Part shown: positions 11,785-23,055 of the stretch, in pieces | How positions within the stretch are numbered: the first letter of the stretch is position 1 | Layout: the number at the start of each line of letters is the position of its first letter | Assembly (NCBI GenBank): GCA_904066235.2 | Contig: CAJFCV020000002.1 | Coordinates: forward strand, 2,418,001 to 2,482,000 | DNA from: Bursaphelenchus xylophilus | Lineage: Eukaryota > Nematoda > Chromadorea > Rhabditida > Aphelenchoididae | Direction: 5' to 3' | Length of the DNA stretch: 64,000 nt | Notes under the pieces: generated by a model | What the model saw: the letters and a program-made list of their open reading frames with translations, nothing else | Databases searched by the model: none | What the model was told of the DNA's origin: nothing | Translations under genes and position numbers: made by a program

Positions 11785-11883
11785 CTGTCTGTCGGGAAAA
11801 TAATGAGCACAGTGCCGCACTGAAAATCGCATCGCTGCCGAGAAAATGAACAGTACCACGGAGAAAATCATATTGCTTTTCAC
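11785..11883. repeat. Family A MITE, 3' truncated
   Basis: The left end CTGTCTGTCGGGAAAATAAT and the GAGCA-subtype interior as far as catattgcttttcac are present. The right half is missing. Confidence 0.75.
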
Positions 11884-12098
11884 TTGGTTCTCCGAGTTCA
11901 GCCCTCAGGAAGGGTAATTCAAACCCCAGGTTTAAAAAAATGTATAAATTGTGTGGAAATGTTGTCCGCACTGTTTACAAAAACCCTTATTTTGCACCGT
12001 GCATTTCACCTTTTTTTGGTTTGCGTCGAAATACTATATCACTTCGACATAAGCAAGTTTCAACTAGGTCGCTGCGTCGTGCAAATGGCTTTTTTATC

Positions 12099-12290
12099 GT
12101 GCGAAAAGAGAAAATGCACAATGCATTAGCGACAACTTGAAAATGCACTGTGCGAAAAGAGAAAATGTCGCACGGTGCATTAACGACAAGTTCAAAATGC
12201 ACCGTGCGAAAAGAGAGAATGCCGGACTGTGCGTTAGCGACAAATTCAAAAGGCACTGTGCGAAAAGAGGAATTTCCTTACCGTGCAGTG
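12099..12290. repeat. Tandem repeat, about 53-bp unit, four starts
   Basis: GTGCGAAAAGAG begins units at 12099, 12150, 12204 and 12258. Each unit also has an aatgc..ttagcgacaa..ttcaaaa segment and a gcac-n-gtgc palindrome. The spacings are 51, 54 and 54 bp. Confidence 0.85.
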
Positions 12291-12871
12291 AGACTTTTTC
12301 ACTTTTTTTTTGATCCGTGCAGACACATTTTTTTACTCCCTGACGTTATTAAAGACAAAGTTAGTTTACCCAAAACGTCGTGTAATTTACGGTATATTAT
12401 TATGGAGACTAAATTTACTCGGTTTGACATCATTAATGTTGTTTAACAACGTTTTCCCTCCAAATCCTTGAAATAATTGTAGCCAATTAAGTTCTTTTTT
12501 ATTATTTATTTATGAGGTAAGCTTCGAATGTTTAAATAAGTATAGTTATTACGTGATAAAAGTAATTACAAAAGAGTTGTGAGCAATTTGGCAGAGACGT
12601 ATTCAATATTATTATTGGTGAGAGAGGTTAACCGAGATCGTCGTATTACAATATAGGAATGTCGTGGGTAGTGACTAGGTCATCGTACAGCTGAATACTT
12701 GCATAGTATTGCGGATTGAAGGGGTTTGATATTAACACTAGATGGAAACAGATAAACGCTTATTATGAATAGAAATCAGGTGGCTAGGATGCGAAAAAAG
12801 TACAGTATACCGGATTAGAAGGCATGAAGAAGATGTGGATAATGCGCAACAGCTAGAAACGAAGTCACAAA

Positions 12872-13486
12872 TTATTGCGGCCTTGAGCTGACGACCATGT
12901 CCTCAACTCGGAAGGCCAACTTTTGCGTAGGCGAGGGAGAGGCCGAACTACAGGCGGACACGTATTCATGGCTGGCTGATGACACACATCGCTGCGCCTT
13001 TCGGGCCTTGGCTCGTCGGTTCTGGAACCAGACCTGGATGCGGCCCTCGGTCAGGTTGGTTTTGGCGGCCAAATGCTCGCGGGCCACAACGTCCGGGTAT
13101 TGGGTCTCTTGGAAGACCTGCTCCAATTCGTTGATTTGCTCGGTGGTGAAGGTCGTACGGCTACGGCGACCGTTGGCCGACGCATGCTTGCGGATGGGCT
13201 TGTTCTGGTCCATGGAGCTTTGCATTTGTTGCGTTTGCACATGCATGAGGATCTTCAGAAGCATGTCCATGTTGTTGGTCATCTCCTTCGCGCACAAGGT
13301 TTGATACATGAGGCCGAGTTCGTTGGAGGCACCGAACAGGGCAGGCAGGGTGCAGGGCGACGAGCCGGACATGCTCGGGCTCACCGACTGCACCGGCGAC
13401 GTGGACTGCGACTGCAGGTCCAGCGTGGGGAAGAGCGGGATTTGAAGGCTCAATGGGGAAGCGTTGAAAATGGATTGCTCGAACAT
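12872..13486 (-). CDS. Paired-like (PRD-class) homeodomain transcription factor
   Basis: A single coding exon of 204 residues. The homeodomain spans residues 106-165: it begins [20 protein letters not shown], helix 2 follows with [11 protein letters not shown], and recognition helix [15 protein letters not shown] ends it. Gln at homeodomain position 50 and the YPD motif place it in the paired-like class. No paired domain, OAR or octapeptide motif is visible. Closest in memory are Phox2/CEH-17, Prop1/UNC-42 and Arx types; I do not assign orthology. Position 56 is Ala where paired-like proteins usually have an aromatic or similar bulky residue. The N-terminal third is Ser/Pro/Gln-rich and may be an activation or linker region. 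The predicted role is a nuclear regulator, probably of neuronal identity. Start: ATG at 13486, 16 nt after a TTTCAG acceptor, which may be a trans-splice site or the end of a 5' intron. The frame stays open 25 codons upstream through that acceptor, so I prefer this ATG. Confidence 0.93.
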   Translation of the reverse strand: MFEQSIFNASPLSLQIPLFPTLDLQSQSTSPVQSVSPSMSGSSPCTLPALFGASNELGLMYQTLCAKEMTNNMDMLLKILMHVQTQQMQSSMDQNKPIRKHASANGRRSRTTFTTEQINELEQVFQETQYPDVVAREHLAAKTNLTEGRIQVWFQNRRAKARKAQRCVSSASHEYVSACSSASPSPTQKLAFRVEDMVVSSRPQ

Positions 13487-13502
13487 TGTGTTTGCTTGAA
13501 TC

Positions 13503-14010
13503 TGAAAGTAATATCGTAAATATTGCGTAAGAAACGAGTGAATAGAGTCATTAACGCGCATACTGTGGATTGGCCACGGTAGTCACCGAAATTTGCAAAA
13601 ATAGAAAAAGTAATGGGGAGATAATTGTAATCGTGTTAGATTCGTCGTAAACAAGTGCGTATTCCTGCGAATCCGCCATTATGGGATAAAGACTGAATGT
13701 TTGGGAAGTAAAATGCACCAAACGGCCTAATGCCCTGAGGCAAATACGATGACATAAGAGCAATTATTAAAAAAGAAGCCAAAAATGGGGACTGTTGTTG
13801 AAAACAGGTAAAAAAGTGATCACAAAAGGCTATTATGAAGTCAGTAGATGTAACTAGTTGAGGTATACTGTAGCGTTTGTTATTAGATGTATACCACAGA
13901 AATTTAGAGAAAATTTCGGGAAAAAAGGGAACTATAGAAAGTAATACAGTATCAAATTAGTTAATAACCATGAAGCTCTACCATCGACGGCAGAGCCCGA
14001 AGCCCCGTAA
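13503..14010. other. Upstream flank of the homeobox gene
   Basis: TTTCAG at the 3' edge is a credible acceptor. I could not find a convincing coding exon upstream; the minus frame at 13763-13551 lacks a usable donor. The promoter or a 5' UTR exon may lie here. Confidence 0.35.
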
Positions 14011-14340
14011 ATAACCTGAGGGCATTTCGAGTCCTTCCCAATTCCCAAACGGCCTTTATATACCTTCGAAATGATATCGGCCCACAATTGGGCCCCGCCC
14101 CTTTTCCACAACGAACGTAATCACAGATTAGCCGCGGGGTGTAAAGTGTAGAAAAATAGAGGAAAATAATTAAAACGACGCCGAAACGGCGAGAGAGGAT
14201 TAGATTCGCGGAGAGCCCCAAAGTTTACCCCCAACCGACCGCCTGAGGGTGGAGATTTTTTGGAGAAGTTTAATGAGATAATTAAAGGGCGGGGCGTTTG
14301 CGGAATCGTTCGCCGCTGCCTCGCCTATAGAGCGCCGTGG
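14011..14340. promoter_or_regulatory. GC-richer island 2 upstream of the homeobox gene
   Basis: Repeat-free and CpG-containing (cgccgctgcctcgcc, gggcggggcgtttgcgg), with taatcac and gattagccgcgg cores. It lies 0.5-0.85 kb upstream of the ATG and is the most plausible proximal promoter or enhancer. Inference only. Confidence 0.35.
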
Positions 14341-14720
14341 GGATTTACAACTCGATTACAAAACAATTTTGTAGAAGTTGATTGGTAATTAGTTAATTAT
14401 AAAGGCTTTGCACCGGAAATTGACGATAATATTGGCTGGGGAGACATTAGGCAACATAGGTTGTAATTTGTCTGGACGTTTGAACGAATTGTCATGTTTT
14501 GCGGCGCGTAGAGGCAAATTAAATGATCATTTTTGGTGACGTTCGGTTGTCAAGTGTTCGGAATATTTTTAGATTTCTAATATTTGAAAAGTAGATAATT
14601 GGAATAGATAGATGTTGAATGTAGACAGAGCTAAGTCTAAAGTAACCTTCATAGTGTATAGAATATGGGTTGAAATTAAAAATTTGTTTGATGTAAAGGA
14701 GGTTTGATGAATATCAATCT

Positions 14721-14851
14721 ATCAGGAAATAATGAGCATTCTATCGTATCGCCGCTGGGGCAAATTGTGTAGCGCAAAATCAGATTGCTCTCCACTTCAG
14801 CGACGCGATTGGCGCAACGACATAGCTCATTATTTTCTTGACAGGCTGGTA
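14721..14851. mobile_element. Family A MITE, diverged ends
   Basis: ATCAGGAAATAATGAGCATT at left (internal deletion in the terminal repeat) and GCTCATTATTTTCTTGACAG at right. The interior is of the GAGCA subtype. Confidence 0.75.
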
Positions 14852-15163
14852 CATTTGCAAACTAAGAACCGCTTTTCTCTAATGAACTATCATTTGCTGT
14901 TAGCCAATATCCTCACCTGTCATTATCGGCGCTTTTGGACAGAATAACCTAGTTATACCAACGATGTTTATAACAAATAAGTTCTTTGAGTTTTCGCTTT
15001 TGTGTTATAGGTTTGTTGGGTTTGTTTTTTAATCTCTTGGTGCCTTTTCTTGGGGTTTCTTACAGTGTATTTTGTATAGTATTAGTTGGTACTCTGAAGT
15101 TGATAAAAATCGTAGTCAACTTACAGTAACTCTCTATTTCTGTTGACAATCATTCGACCACTA

Positions 15164-15231
15164 CTGTAATTCCTCTGTTATCCTGACTCAGATTCCCTCT
15201 GAGTCAGGATGATAGAAGGATTACGGTAGCT
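15164..15231. repeat. 68-bp hairpin (ATCCTGACTCAGA stem)
   Basis: CTACTGTAATTCCTCTGTTA with ATCCTGACTCAGA is mirrored, with a few mismatches, after a 5-bp ttccc loop. A third, half-length copy follows at about 15241-15280 (gaggataaccgaaggattac). It is hairpin-forming but I have no evidence of transcription. Confidence 0.75.
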
Positions 15232-15339
15232 TCAAACCAGGCTCCCCGTGAATGAGGATAACCGAAGGATTACGGTAGCCCCAGAATTATCACCAGTGTC
15301 ATTTGAAATCCTCATTACTCGGAATCCTCAAGCTGTTTA

Positions 15340-15800
15340 TACACCCTCAATTGCGCAATCAAACAGTAATGCCGGCCCATTTACGCTCGGGAATTTGTCA
15401 TAATGACCCGCGGCTTTGCATTCGCTAATTACATTCATCAATCCCTCTTCTTCACCGCTAATCCGCCCGTAATTCGCATATGTGCGTAAATTGAGCAAAT
15501 TGCTGCCCCAAAATTTGTGTAATTAAGCCGTCCAGATTAGTGGATCGCTGCGAAAATAGGATTAGCGCCATCCGCGACGTGCGTCAGGCGTGTGATAGGC
15601 CATGGGGGGCCCCACTGACCGAGCATCGTCATCGCAAAAGGCGCCAGGCGCAAAGTTAATGATGATATTTATACATTGCGGGTTCTGGGCCGGGATTAAC
15701 GTCAACCGGGAATTGGGTCATGAGGCAAACAAGTTTTTTTGCGGGCGTAAATGGAGGCTATTTTGGCCCACTTGTCCAGTAGAACCTCAAGCCGGATAAT
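15340..15800. promoter_or_regulatory. GC-richer TAAT/CGTGCG island 3
   Basis: Repeat-free, with cgctaattacattc, ccgctaatccgcccg, gtgtaattaagcc and ggattagcgcc cores and a GACGTGCGTCAGGCG site near 15576. Putative distal module; the gene it serves is unknown. Confidence 0.35.
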
Positions 15801-16126
15801 GCGGTAAATTTGAGTCATGTCTCATAGTAAGCTATTCAGACTTCTTGTAAAACATAAATGAGTAATTTTGTATAGCAAATAACAAGGAAGTAGGTTTTTT
15901 TTTCCGATGCTAAAGTTGATTTGGCACATTCAGTTAAATGAGGACTTAAAAAATGAGATTGCATCGTAATCATAAATTTTCCACAAGTGATCGCAAAGGA
16001 TCCCATCAATTTTTTACGTTTTATGGGGCAGTTTTGCATAATTTTGGTGATTATGGAGGGTTTCTGCAGCGATAATAAGAGACGTGCAAAATAATGGCTT
16101 TTTTGGGAAATGCTGTTGCAAAAAAT

Positions 16127-16340
16127 TCAACGCCTTGAGTCAATGCGAGAAGTTTTGACACCAAATTTTAGATAAATAAATAACGACTTTCTGGTCAACG
16201 ACAGTTCGGGTCGGCGATACCTTTGCCTCGATTTGTCGTTGTATGCATCGAGGAGGCTGGGAGAACGCTTAGTTAGTAGAAATAACAAGATTGATCGGGC
16301 CTTAGGATAGTTGATCACCATACAATAACATAGGATCAAG
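16127..16340. repeat. Dispersed repeat shared with 24945-25065
   Basis: The minus-strand stretch around ccgatcaatcttgttatttc, ctcccagcctcctcgatgca and tacaacgacaaatcgaggca matches the plus strand at 24945-25065 and weakly 29590-29640. A 174-codon minus frame spans it, but the repeat nature argues against a gene. Confidence 0.6.
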
Positions 16341-17227
16341 AAAACGGCTAGCTTAGCTAAAATTGGAAGAAGTGGTCGCATTATAAGACTTCGCCTAGTA
16401 TCCAGAGGCTTTTCTAGGCCTCGTAGGAATCTCCTACAACCTGTTTTTTGGTATCCACTTCCCTTAGGCGTAGTATTGATAAATTTTGTGTTGATTACGC
16501 CATGGCTGGATTTTGTCACTATGTTAAAGGATCCAAGATTGTAATCCTTTTTTACCCTACGCCGAGGCAAATTGCCATAGACGCAATAGAAGCCATAATT
16601 GGTGCAAAATACTGCGCGCTCAAACATCAAGTGATGCCACAATTCCCCCATTTAATCACCGCCAATTGTAGCAAGGTCAGACGATTCAATTAGTCGAAAT
16701 TAATCGCCAGAAAGCCGGCTTAATTTTTTTAACGCACGTGGTATTTGCATGTGCGTAGAGGTAGCCATGAAAGGAGGGTAAACCTGTAGAACGTCCAATG
16801 TAAAACCTTCGAAAATAACTTGTTTGTTTTGCGATTGCAAAGTGGGAGACTTAAAGACGGTTTCAGAGAAGAGTGTAAAAACATCGGAAGATGTTTGACA
16901 ATGGGGAACGCAGAAGGAAATCCGCTAACATCACTCCTGTTGTGAGCTAAATCAAACCTTGGGGGTGGCAAAAACAAGATGATATTATGTCTGATAATTG
17001 AACCATTTGCAGACTATGCGCGTAATCCTTTAGCTAGAGAATCTTGGAGTAGATTATATCCCTATTTGCAGATAGTTATCTGCACAGATATCTGTTGATG
17101 TTTTGACGTTTTTGTTTGCGGAGCAAGTAGAAAGTGGTAGGGTACTGGCAAGAAGATGATATCAAAAAGTATTGCAGAGACACCAAAGGAGTTGGAGTCT
17201 TTGTGATACTTTTTGATACCAAATTCT

Positions 17228-17600
17228 TGCTCACAAGGGAAGTACTCCAAAGGCGATCCTCCGATTTGCAGAAACGACCAAGGTTTTGATGCCGAAAATT
17301 GGCAAAAATATGACAATTTTTTTGCGAATTCTTTTCATGAGAAGTTTCGTATCTATTTATATAATATTATAGACGTTTCCACAAAAAATGAATTTTTTCC
17401 GCGCAAAACTGGCAAAGATACGGTCAAAAAGTGTTTTTATCTGACCGCTCTCTGCTGTTTGTTCACTCTCACGGCTGCAAAAGATCGTTGAATATCTCGG
17501 CTGGGCCTGCAACGAGCGAGCTAATTTTTTCTGGAATTGATCTGTGGTCTATGCCAGAAGTGTGTGCAAAATTTAAAGAAAATCTGGGGCCTTCCCTTCG
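17228..17600. repeat. Family C dispersed repeat
   Basis: GGGAAGTACTCCAAAGGCGA left end, a tatagacgtttccacaaaaa centre, a ctgaccgctctctgctgttt block and aaatttaaagaaaatctggg near the right end. Confidence 0.7.
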
Positions 17601-18130
17601 ATCTCTTTGTCAATCCTTTCGACGGATTAATGTGGCAAAAACGCAATTAGTGCCTTCCTTTTTTGTGTTACACTACAAATTCCAAGTACAATACAAATCG
17701 CATTACCATGTACTAAATGCAGTTTTGTAGTTGGCCGTAATTGAATACTACTCTCTGCGAACTTTGGTTATAAGCTAAATGGACGGATTGGGAGAGTAAT
17801 AATAAAAGATTTGATTATGTCAGAAACTCATTTGGTTAGTAGCTGCTGAAAGCGTTGTAATTACGTTCGAATAAGGCTATTCACATGCTAAGCCGCACAT
17901 GGTATACATCACTCATGGATTTCCGTAATGCTATAAAGTGTATTAAAAGTGCGAGAGTAAGGCAAATGTGATTATGAGGGCAAGATAATGCAAAAAGTTT
18001 GTTTGCGTATTTAGCTAGTAAGCTAGCAAGTGAACTGAAGTCGGTTTTCAAATGAACTGAGGTTTGTTCAGCCGTAAACTTGTTCGTTATATGTATTATA
18101 GTATTTTCATCATATCCGCAACGTGCACGT
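17601..18130. other. Region without a recognised gene
   Basis: Unique-looking AT-rich DNA between a family C repeat and the 18.1-kb palindrome. No supportable feature seen. Confidence 0.35.
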
Positions 18131-19188
18131 TTACGCGCGCATGTGCGTAGTTGTAATTAAAATTGGGATAAAGGAATTTGAATACTTTCATATAAACTAT
18201 GTGTGAGTAGTTGCGTACAAACATTGGAAAATGATGATGACGTACCCTGAGCTAATCTATAGAGGGACAGATTACCAAAATAACTAGAATGGTATTTGAA
18301 TAGCACAAAATTGAGGTGAAACGTAAAAGATCTTGCGTAGTTTAATGACTATGCTTATACGGGTAATCAGCAGTGTTGAGCAATGTTCGCCAAGAACCAT
18401 TGAAGAGAAACTGCCGCAGGGCACGCGAAAAATGTAACATTTTGATGGGATGGCCATAAATTTGAGCTGGTCGCGTGCAGGTCAAGTTGTTATTAGAAGT
18501 TTCTTAAAGCTCCAAAAAAGTAGTTAAGCCGAGGACGTCAGAATGTAATAGACAGAAAGAACGAGCTGATAGAACAAATTACACCGTCGAGGATTACGGT
18601 ATATGGAATACCGTGAAAAGCCGTAAACCGAAAAAATATAATCCTTATAGAAACGGTAGAAAACACACAAAGCGTTCCTGCAAGGATTAAATTTTTTCGT
18701 TTCACGGAGTTTCCATTGTATCTACATATACCGTAATCCTCGACGCTGTACTTTGTCCTATCAGGCTGTTTGTTTTCCTACTACATTCTCACGTCTTCGG
18801 CTTAACAGCTTTAACAAACTTCTAATAACAACTTGACCTGCACGCGAACAGCTCAAATTTATGGCCATCCCATCAAAATGTTACATTTTTCGCGTGCCCT
18901 GCGGCAGTTTCTGTTCAATGGTTCTTGGCGAACATTGCTCAACACTGCCGATTACCCGTATAAGCACAGCCATTAAACTACGTAAAACATTTTACGTTTT
19001 ATCTCAATTTTGTGCTATTCAAATACCATTCTTGTTATTCTGGTAATCTTTCCCTCTGTAGATTAGCTCAGAATACGTAATCATAATTTTCCAATGTTTA
19101 TGTGTAACTACTCACACATAGTTTATATAAAGCTATTCAAATTCCTTTATCCCAATTTTAATTATTACAACTACGCACATGCGCGCGC
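18130..19188. mobile_element. 1.06-kb palindromic element
   Basis: Left arm about 18130-18610 and right arm about 18725-19188 are near-complementary (for example CTGCCGCAGGGCACGCGAAA at 18412, mirrored near 18910). About 115 bp lies between, itself flanked by gaggattacggtat and its complement. The arms begin and end at cgcgcgcatgtgcgtagtt. No transposase frame. A half-arm relative lies at about 26695-26803. Confidence 0.88.
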
Positions 19189-20029
19189 CCAAGCGGCCGA
19201 TGCCTTCGCGGGCTGATGTCAATTTCTTTGTCCGCTAAACGATATGTAGATGAGGCCCTCGAGGCGATAATCCGTTGCGTAACTAATTTGATTAAAATGG
19301 ACAGAGAGTAAATCGCGCAAAAAGTGCTTGAACTTTTGGCTCTGAGGCAAATGACATAAGTGAAGATGGGATTAAAATACATTGCTGTTCGTTGATCGCA
19401 ATGGAGCCGAGGTGTTGCAAAAACAACTCAAAGCGGGCTATTTTTGGAAAATTTTCTTTTCATTCTCAAAAGAAAATTTTAGAACTCAAAGTCCTAATCT
19501 TGCAGGTATGGATAGTGCAATGAAAAAGGACATTTTTGTTCGTCTAACTGACATTTTTTTCAAAACTAATGTTTACTTCACGTACAAGGTCAAAGATGGC
19601 TAATAAGGCTAGTGCGTCGATGAAGTATGAATGTAAGACCCTTCTTAAAGCCCACGGAGAACACGAGGAAGTTTTAATAAAAGCAGGTTAATTCAAAAAT
19701 CCGGCCAAAAGTCACAAATTTGCAAGTGGAGCCATAAATTTGGGACACCTAAAAAAGTCGTCATAAGGTCTGAGTATTGAAGCCAAATGGGATGAAACTT
19801 TTCATAGTTGATTCTTAAAGGCTGATTAATACTTGTGTAAAATTCCGTGACATTTGGAAAAAACGAGTTTATGCCGGGGATTTTTGCGCTATTAGGCGAT
19901 GGTCCAAGTAATGTCTAAAAGACGCGACTCTTGTGGGCAACCACTTTGCGGGCGGTCGACATTACCGGATAGAATTACAATTTTCTACCGTAATCCGTCT
20001 AGTGTGATGGAAGTTTTGCATTGGCAATT
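19189..20029. other. Region without a recognised gene
   Basis: Includes an inverted fragment of the 20030-20350 repeat near 19935 (gtgggcaaccactttgcggg). A 73-codon plus frame at 19382-19603 has no family I recognise. Nothing else supportable. Confidence 0.35.
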
Positions 20030-20350
20030 TCCTGCTACTGATAAGTACACGAATCTGTAGAATTCATCCACCGCTTTCAAAGTTGTGGGAAATTGTTTTC
20101 AAAAAATTGTTTATGAACCTTAAAAAATGCCTGGTATCTTTATGCTAAGTATTCAAGCTACTTATACACCTGAAAACTTAATTCGCAACATCTAACTGCC
20201 AAATCAATCGTTTGAATTTCCTGTTGCAAAAAAGTTTCGACTGATTTCCAACCATGTCCGCAGAACCACCGTAGTTCTTCTAGCTGCCTGCAAATGGTGG
20301 CCCGCAAGTGTGGGCCCGCCATAAGATGACACGAAGGATTTCCTGGTTTA
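20030..20350. repeat. Family G dispersed repeat
   Basis: Shares gaattcatccaccgctttca, cttatacacctgaaaactta, gcaacatctaactgccaaat and cagaaccacc..ttcttctagc with 47935-48330 and 50855-51130 and, inverted, with 6808-7400. Non-coding. Confidence 0.75.
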
Positions 20351-20389
20351 TCCTTCAATATTTACATCAACATCCATTCTGCTCTCGAT

Positions 20390-20640
20390 TTTGCTTATGC
20401 ATTGCGGGACACGGTGCTTAGGACGTAACGCGGCGCCCCCACGAATCCAATGTAGGTCATAATGCCCGAAATCCACGCTGATACGCTTAGATTGGGCCGT
20501 AAATGGGGATGTAATAAATAGGCTCTGGACTGTTTATTTGACGCAAATTGGTAATAGCATTATCTCGACATGAAAGGGACCCGCTAATATTCGCTAATGC
20601 ACCGAGGACAGTCCGCTTAGCGGATCTAATGTAGAGTAGC
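20390..20640. promoter_or_regulatory. GC-richer island 4
   Basis: Repeat-free, with cgtaacgcggcgcccccac, gctgatacgcttag and cgctaatattcgctaatgc. Same character as the other islands; role inferred. Confidence 0.3.
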
Positions 20641-20734
20641 GAAGATTTCGATACAAAATTTTCGTAAAAATGTAGTTTCTAATTAGTGCAAAGTCTTGGC
20701 GTAAGCAAAGGCAAGGCTCACAAAAAGGGTTTAT

Positions 20735-20881
20735 CTGGTTGTCAAGAAAATAATGAGCGCGCTGTAGCAGCGAAAATCGCATCACCGCCGAGAAAATGAA
20801 TCGTGTCGCGACAAAATCAAATTGCTTTTCACTTCAACGAAAACTTAGCGACATTCTGCTCATTATTTTCCCGACAGACTG
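20735..20881. mobile_element. Family A MITE (GAGCA subtype)
   Basis: Left end CTGGTTGTCAAGAAAATAAT is mutated; the right end CATTATTTTCCCGACAGACT is intact. The interior gccgagaaaatgaatcgtgt is typical. Confidence 0.85.
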
Positions 20882-21021
20882 ATAGGGAAGCGACCAATTT
20901 TTTGGGAGCCTTTGTGTCAAGCGGTTGTAAGAAACTCCCACCGGCATGACAGCTCAAACGGCAAGGGCTCCTCATCAAAATGGCTTTTTTTGTCCAAGAA
21001 TTTATTGAAAAGATCAACTGG

Positions 21022-21440
21022 CAGGGGAAGTACCCCAAGTGCGACCCTCAGATTTTGATGAAACTTGGCACAGATTTAGAATAATTGTTTCTAAGACATA
21101 TGCGAGACTCTCAGCTCACGCTTTGCATAATCGACGGAGATTTTTTTGGTCGGAAATCTGAAAAATGTGACACTTTTTTTCGAATTTTGGCATGAAATAT
21201 TTCCTACCTATTTCTACTGTAGACAGTAATGTTTCCCCAAAAAATCAAATTTTTCGGCGCAAAATTGGCAAAGATATAGCCAAAAAATTTTTTTCTCTGA
21301 CCACTCTTTGCGTTTTGAGCACTCCCTCGGCTGTAAAGATCGTTGAATATCTCGGCTGTCGCTTCAAAGCGCGAGCTAAAACTTTCGGGAATTGATGTGT
21401 GGCCTATTCCCAAATTGTGTGCAAAATTTAAGGGTAAAAT
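21022..21440. mobile_element. Family C repeat, nearly complete
   Basis: CAGGGGAAGTACCCCAAGTG left end, then the standard order: gatgaaacttggcacagatt, tatttctactgtagac, tctgaccactctttgcg, gatcgttgaatatctcggct. The right end is degraded at about 21440. Confidence 0.8.
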
Positions 21441-21895
21441 TTGGGCACCGCATTTGATCTACTTTGCTTACAAATTGAATAATCATCTTTCGGAAAAAAG
21501 TTCTTGGCTTTATCGACCAAAATATCGACCGAAAAATATTTTCCAGTTTCTGTTTGTGACGAATAGCCACGCCGAAGAGGAAGCGGCCCGATTTAATCTG
21601 TTCTGGCTTGACGTGCGCCCTGTTATGACAGTTCAAAAAGTCGCAGTAAACAGAGCGTTTTGCCACCGAAAACAAACAGTGTATTATCAAGTGGGGAGCC
21701 ACGTAGAGAATGAGTCAAAAACACTTGTGACACCTACTCATCGGCTGGTAATCCCCGCCGGCCGAATTGGGGCCACCATGTTTACGGGATGTATATCACG
21801 GTGGGGACAAACATGAAGGCATGGCGACGTCAGGGGATTAGACTTTTAGGGGTGCGCAGAAAATTCAAGGGCAAATACAGAGTAGTAAATACGTA

Positions 21896-22036
21896 TCAGC
21901 AGGTCGGGAAAATAATGTGGATTGGTCGCGGTTTGGAATCGCCCGTCATCGCTTTTCGATGTCTAGCCGCGGCTAGGGATTTGGTGCGAGAAAAGATTTT
22001 TCCGCGATAAATCCATATTATTTTCCAGACAGACTG
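21896..22036. mobile_element. Family A MITE (GTGGATT subtype)
   Basis: ATCAGCAGGTCGGGAAAATA at left and ATTATTTTCCAGACAGACTG at right. The interior ggtttggaatcgcccgtcat is typical. Confidence 0.85.
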
Positions 22037-22056
22037 ACATTAACCGTCTTTGGAGT

Positions 22057-22318
22057 ACTAGGGGGGCCTAAAAGTCTTGACATGTTTTCGCACCGTGCGG
22101 GCGCATGAATTCGGTATCGCGACAAGGTGCCGCGCGATAAAAGTTTGGCGGGGTGCGAATGAAGAGCGCACTGTGCGTTGTTTACCCTTTTTCAAAACAA
22201 TCTTTTTGCACTGTGCGGTGTCGCACTGCACCTTAATTTTTCTTGTCGCCGCGCGACAACTTTTATGCACGACGGCGCACTGTGCAGACATGTCAAGACT
22301 TTTTGGCCCGCCTAGTAT
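22057..22318. mobile_element. 262-bp element with CTAAAAGTCTTGACATGTTT inverted repeats
   Basis: Starts taggggggcctaaaagtcttgacatg and ends with its complement before agta. Its interior carries four gcac-n-gtgc palindromes. Half copies occur at about 31305-31345 and 56645-56700. The long plus and minus frames across it are by-products. Confidence 0.8.
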
Positions 22319-22464
22319 TAAAAAAGTGGCACCATTGGTTTTTTTTGTTTGTGAGATATTTTTGTTTTTCGGTAGTTTCGGAAGGCCGTATTTATCTCTT
22401 TCCGTGATAACAGGAAAAAACGTGGCCATAAGGGGTCAAGTTTTTGGAGATTTTTACACTGGGG

Positions 22465-22682
22465 CAGCTGATCCAGTGGCAAAAAACATCATTTTGCATC
22501 CAGGAAGCATCAAAAAATGTGGCAAAATATCTCCCTCTCCAAGTGAAAAACTCAGATTTCAAAAGCGCGTCCTTCAAAACGAGGTTTTTTCACGTGGAGG
22601 GGTAAGCGTTTTGCCACATTTTTGATACTTCCTGGACGCAAAATGGTACGTTTTTTGCCACTGGATCAGGTCTCCCACTGTA
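22465..22682. mobile_element. Family B foldback element
   Basis: GCTGATCCAGTGGCAAAAAA at left and ACTGGATCAGGTCTCCCACTG at right with mirrored arms. The centre is shorter than in the 6391 copy. Confidence 0.85.
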
Positions 22683-23055
22683 GTTCGACGGGCAGGCCGC
22701 GATTTTCGGCCCGGTCCGGGCCGGCAACTGTCTCCTCAATTCCCCAAAACGTGTGCCAAATTGGCAGTGTCATTAATACACAAACAGGTTCAGACAATTA
22801 CAACCACTTGTGTCCCCCTCATATATAATAATTCCCACTTCCCATGCGGTAATTATAATTTGACCGAGATAATAATGCGAATGCCGCGGGAAATATATCA
22901 TACAATTACAAGAAGATAATGTAATAAAATGCACTTTTCGGCTTCCAAAGTAGACTCTTTAATGGGCGATGATAAGTCTTTAAAAATCATGAGGGTAATT
23001 ACCTATAATACGATGCTCGATGCGAAATGTTTTGTTAAATAGCTTCTAGAATTAA

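Noticed and set aside
13551..13763. Upstream coding exon of the homeobox gene
   Set aside because: No usable donor joins it to the TTTCAG at 13503, and the frame closes with a stop before that acceptor.
16127..16651. A 174-codon minus-strand frame with a phospholipase A2-like TNYGFYC stretch
   Set aside because: The PLA2 calcium loop and the His-Asp-x-Cys active site are absent, and half of the frame lies in a dispersed repeat also found at 24945-25065.
22077..22625. 182-codon plus-strand frame
   Set aside because: It runs through a terminal-inverted-repeat element and into a family B foldback; composition follows the repeats.
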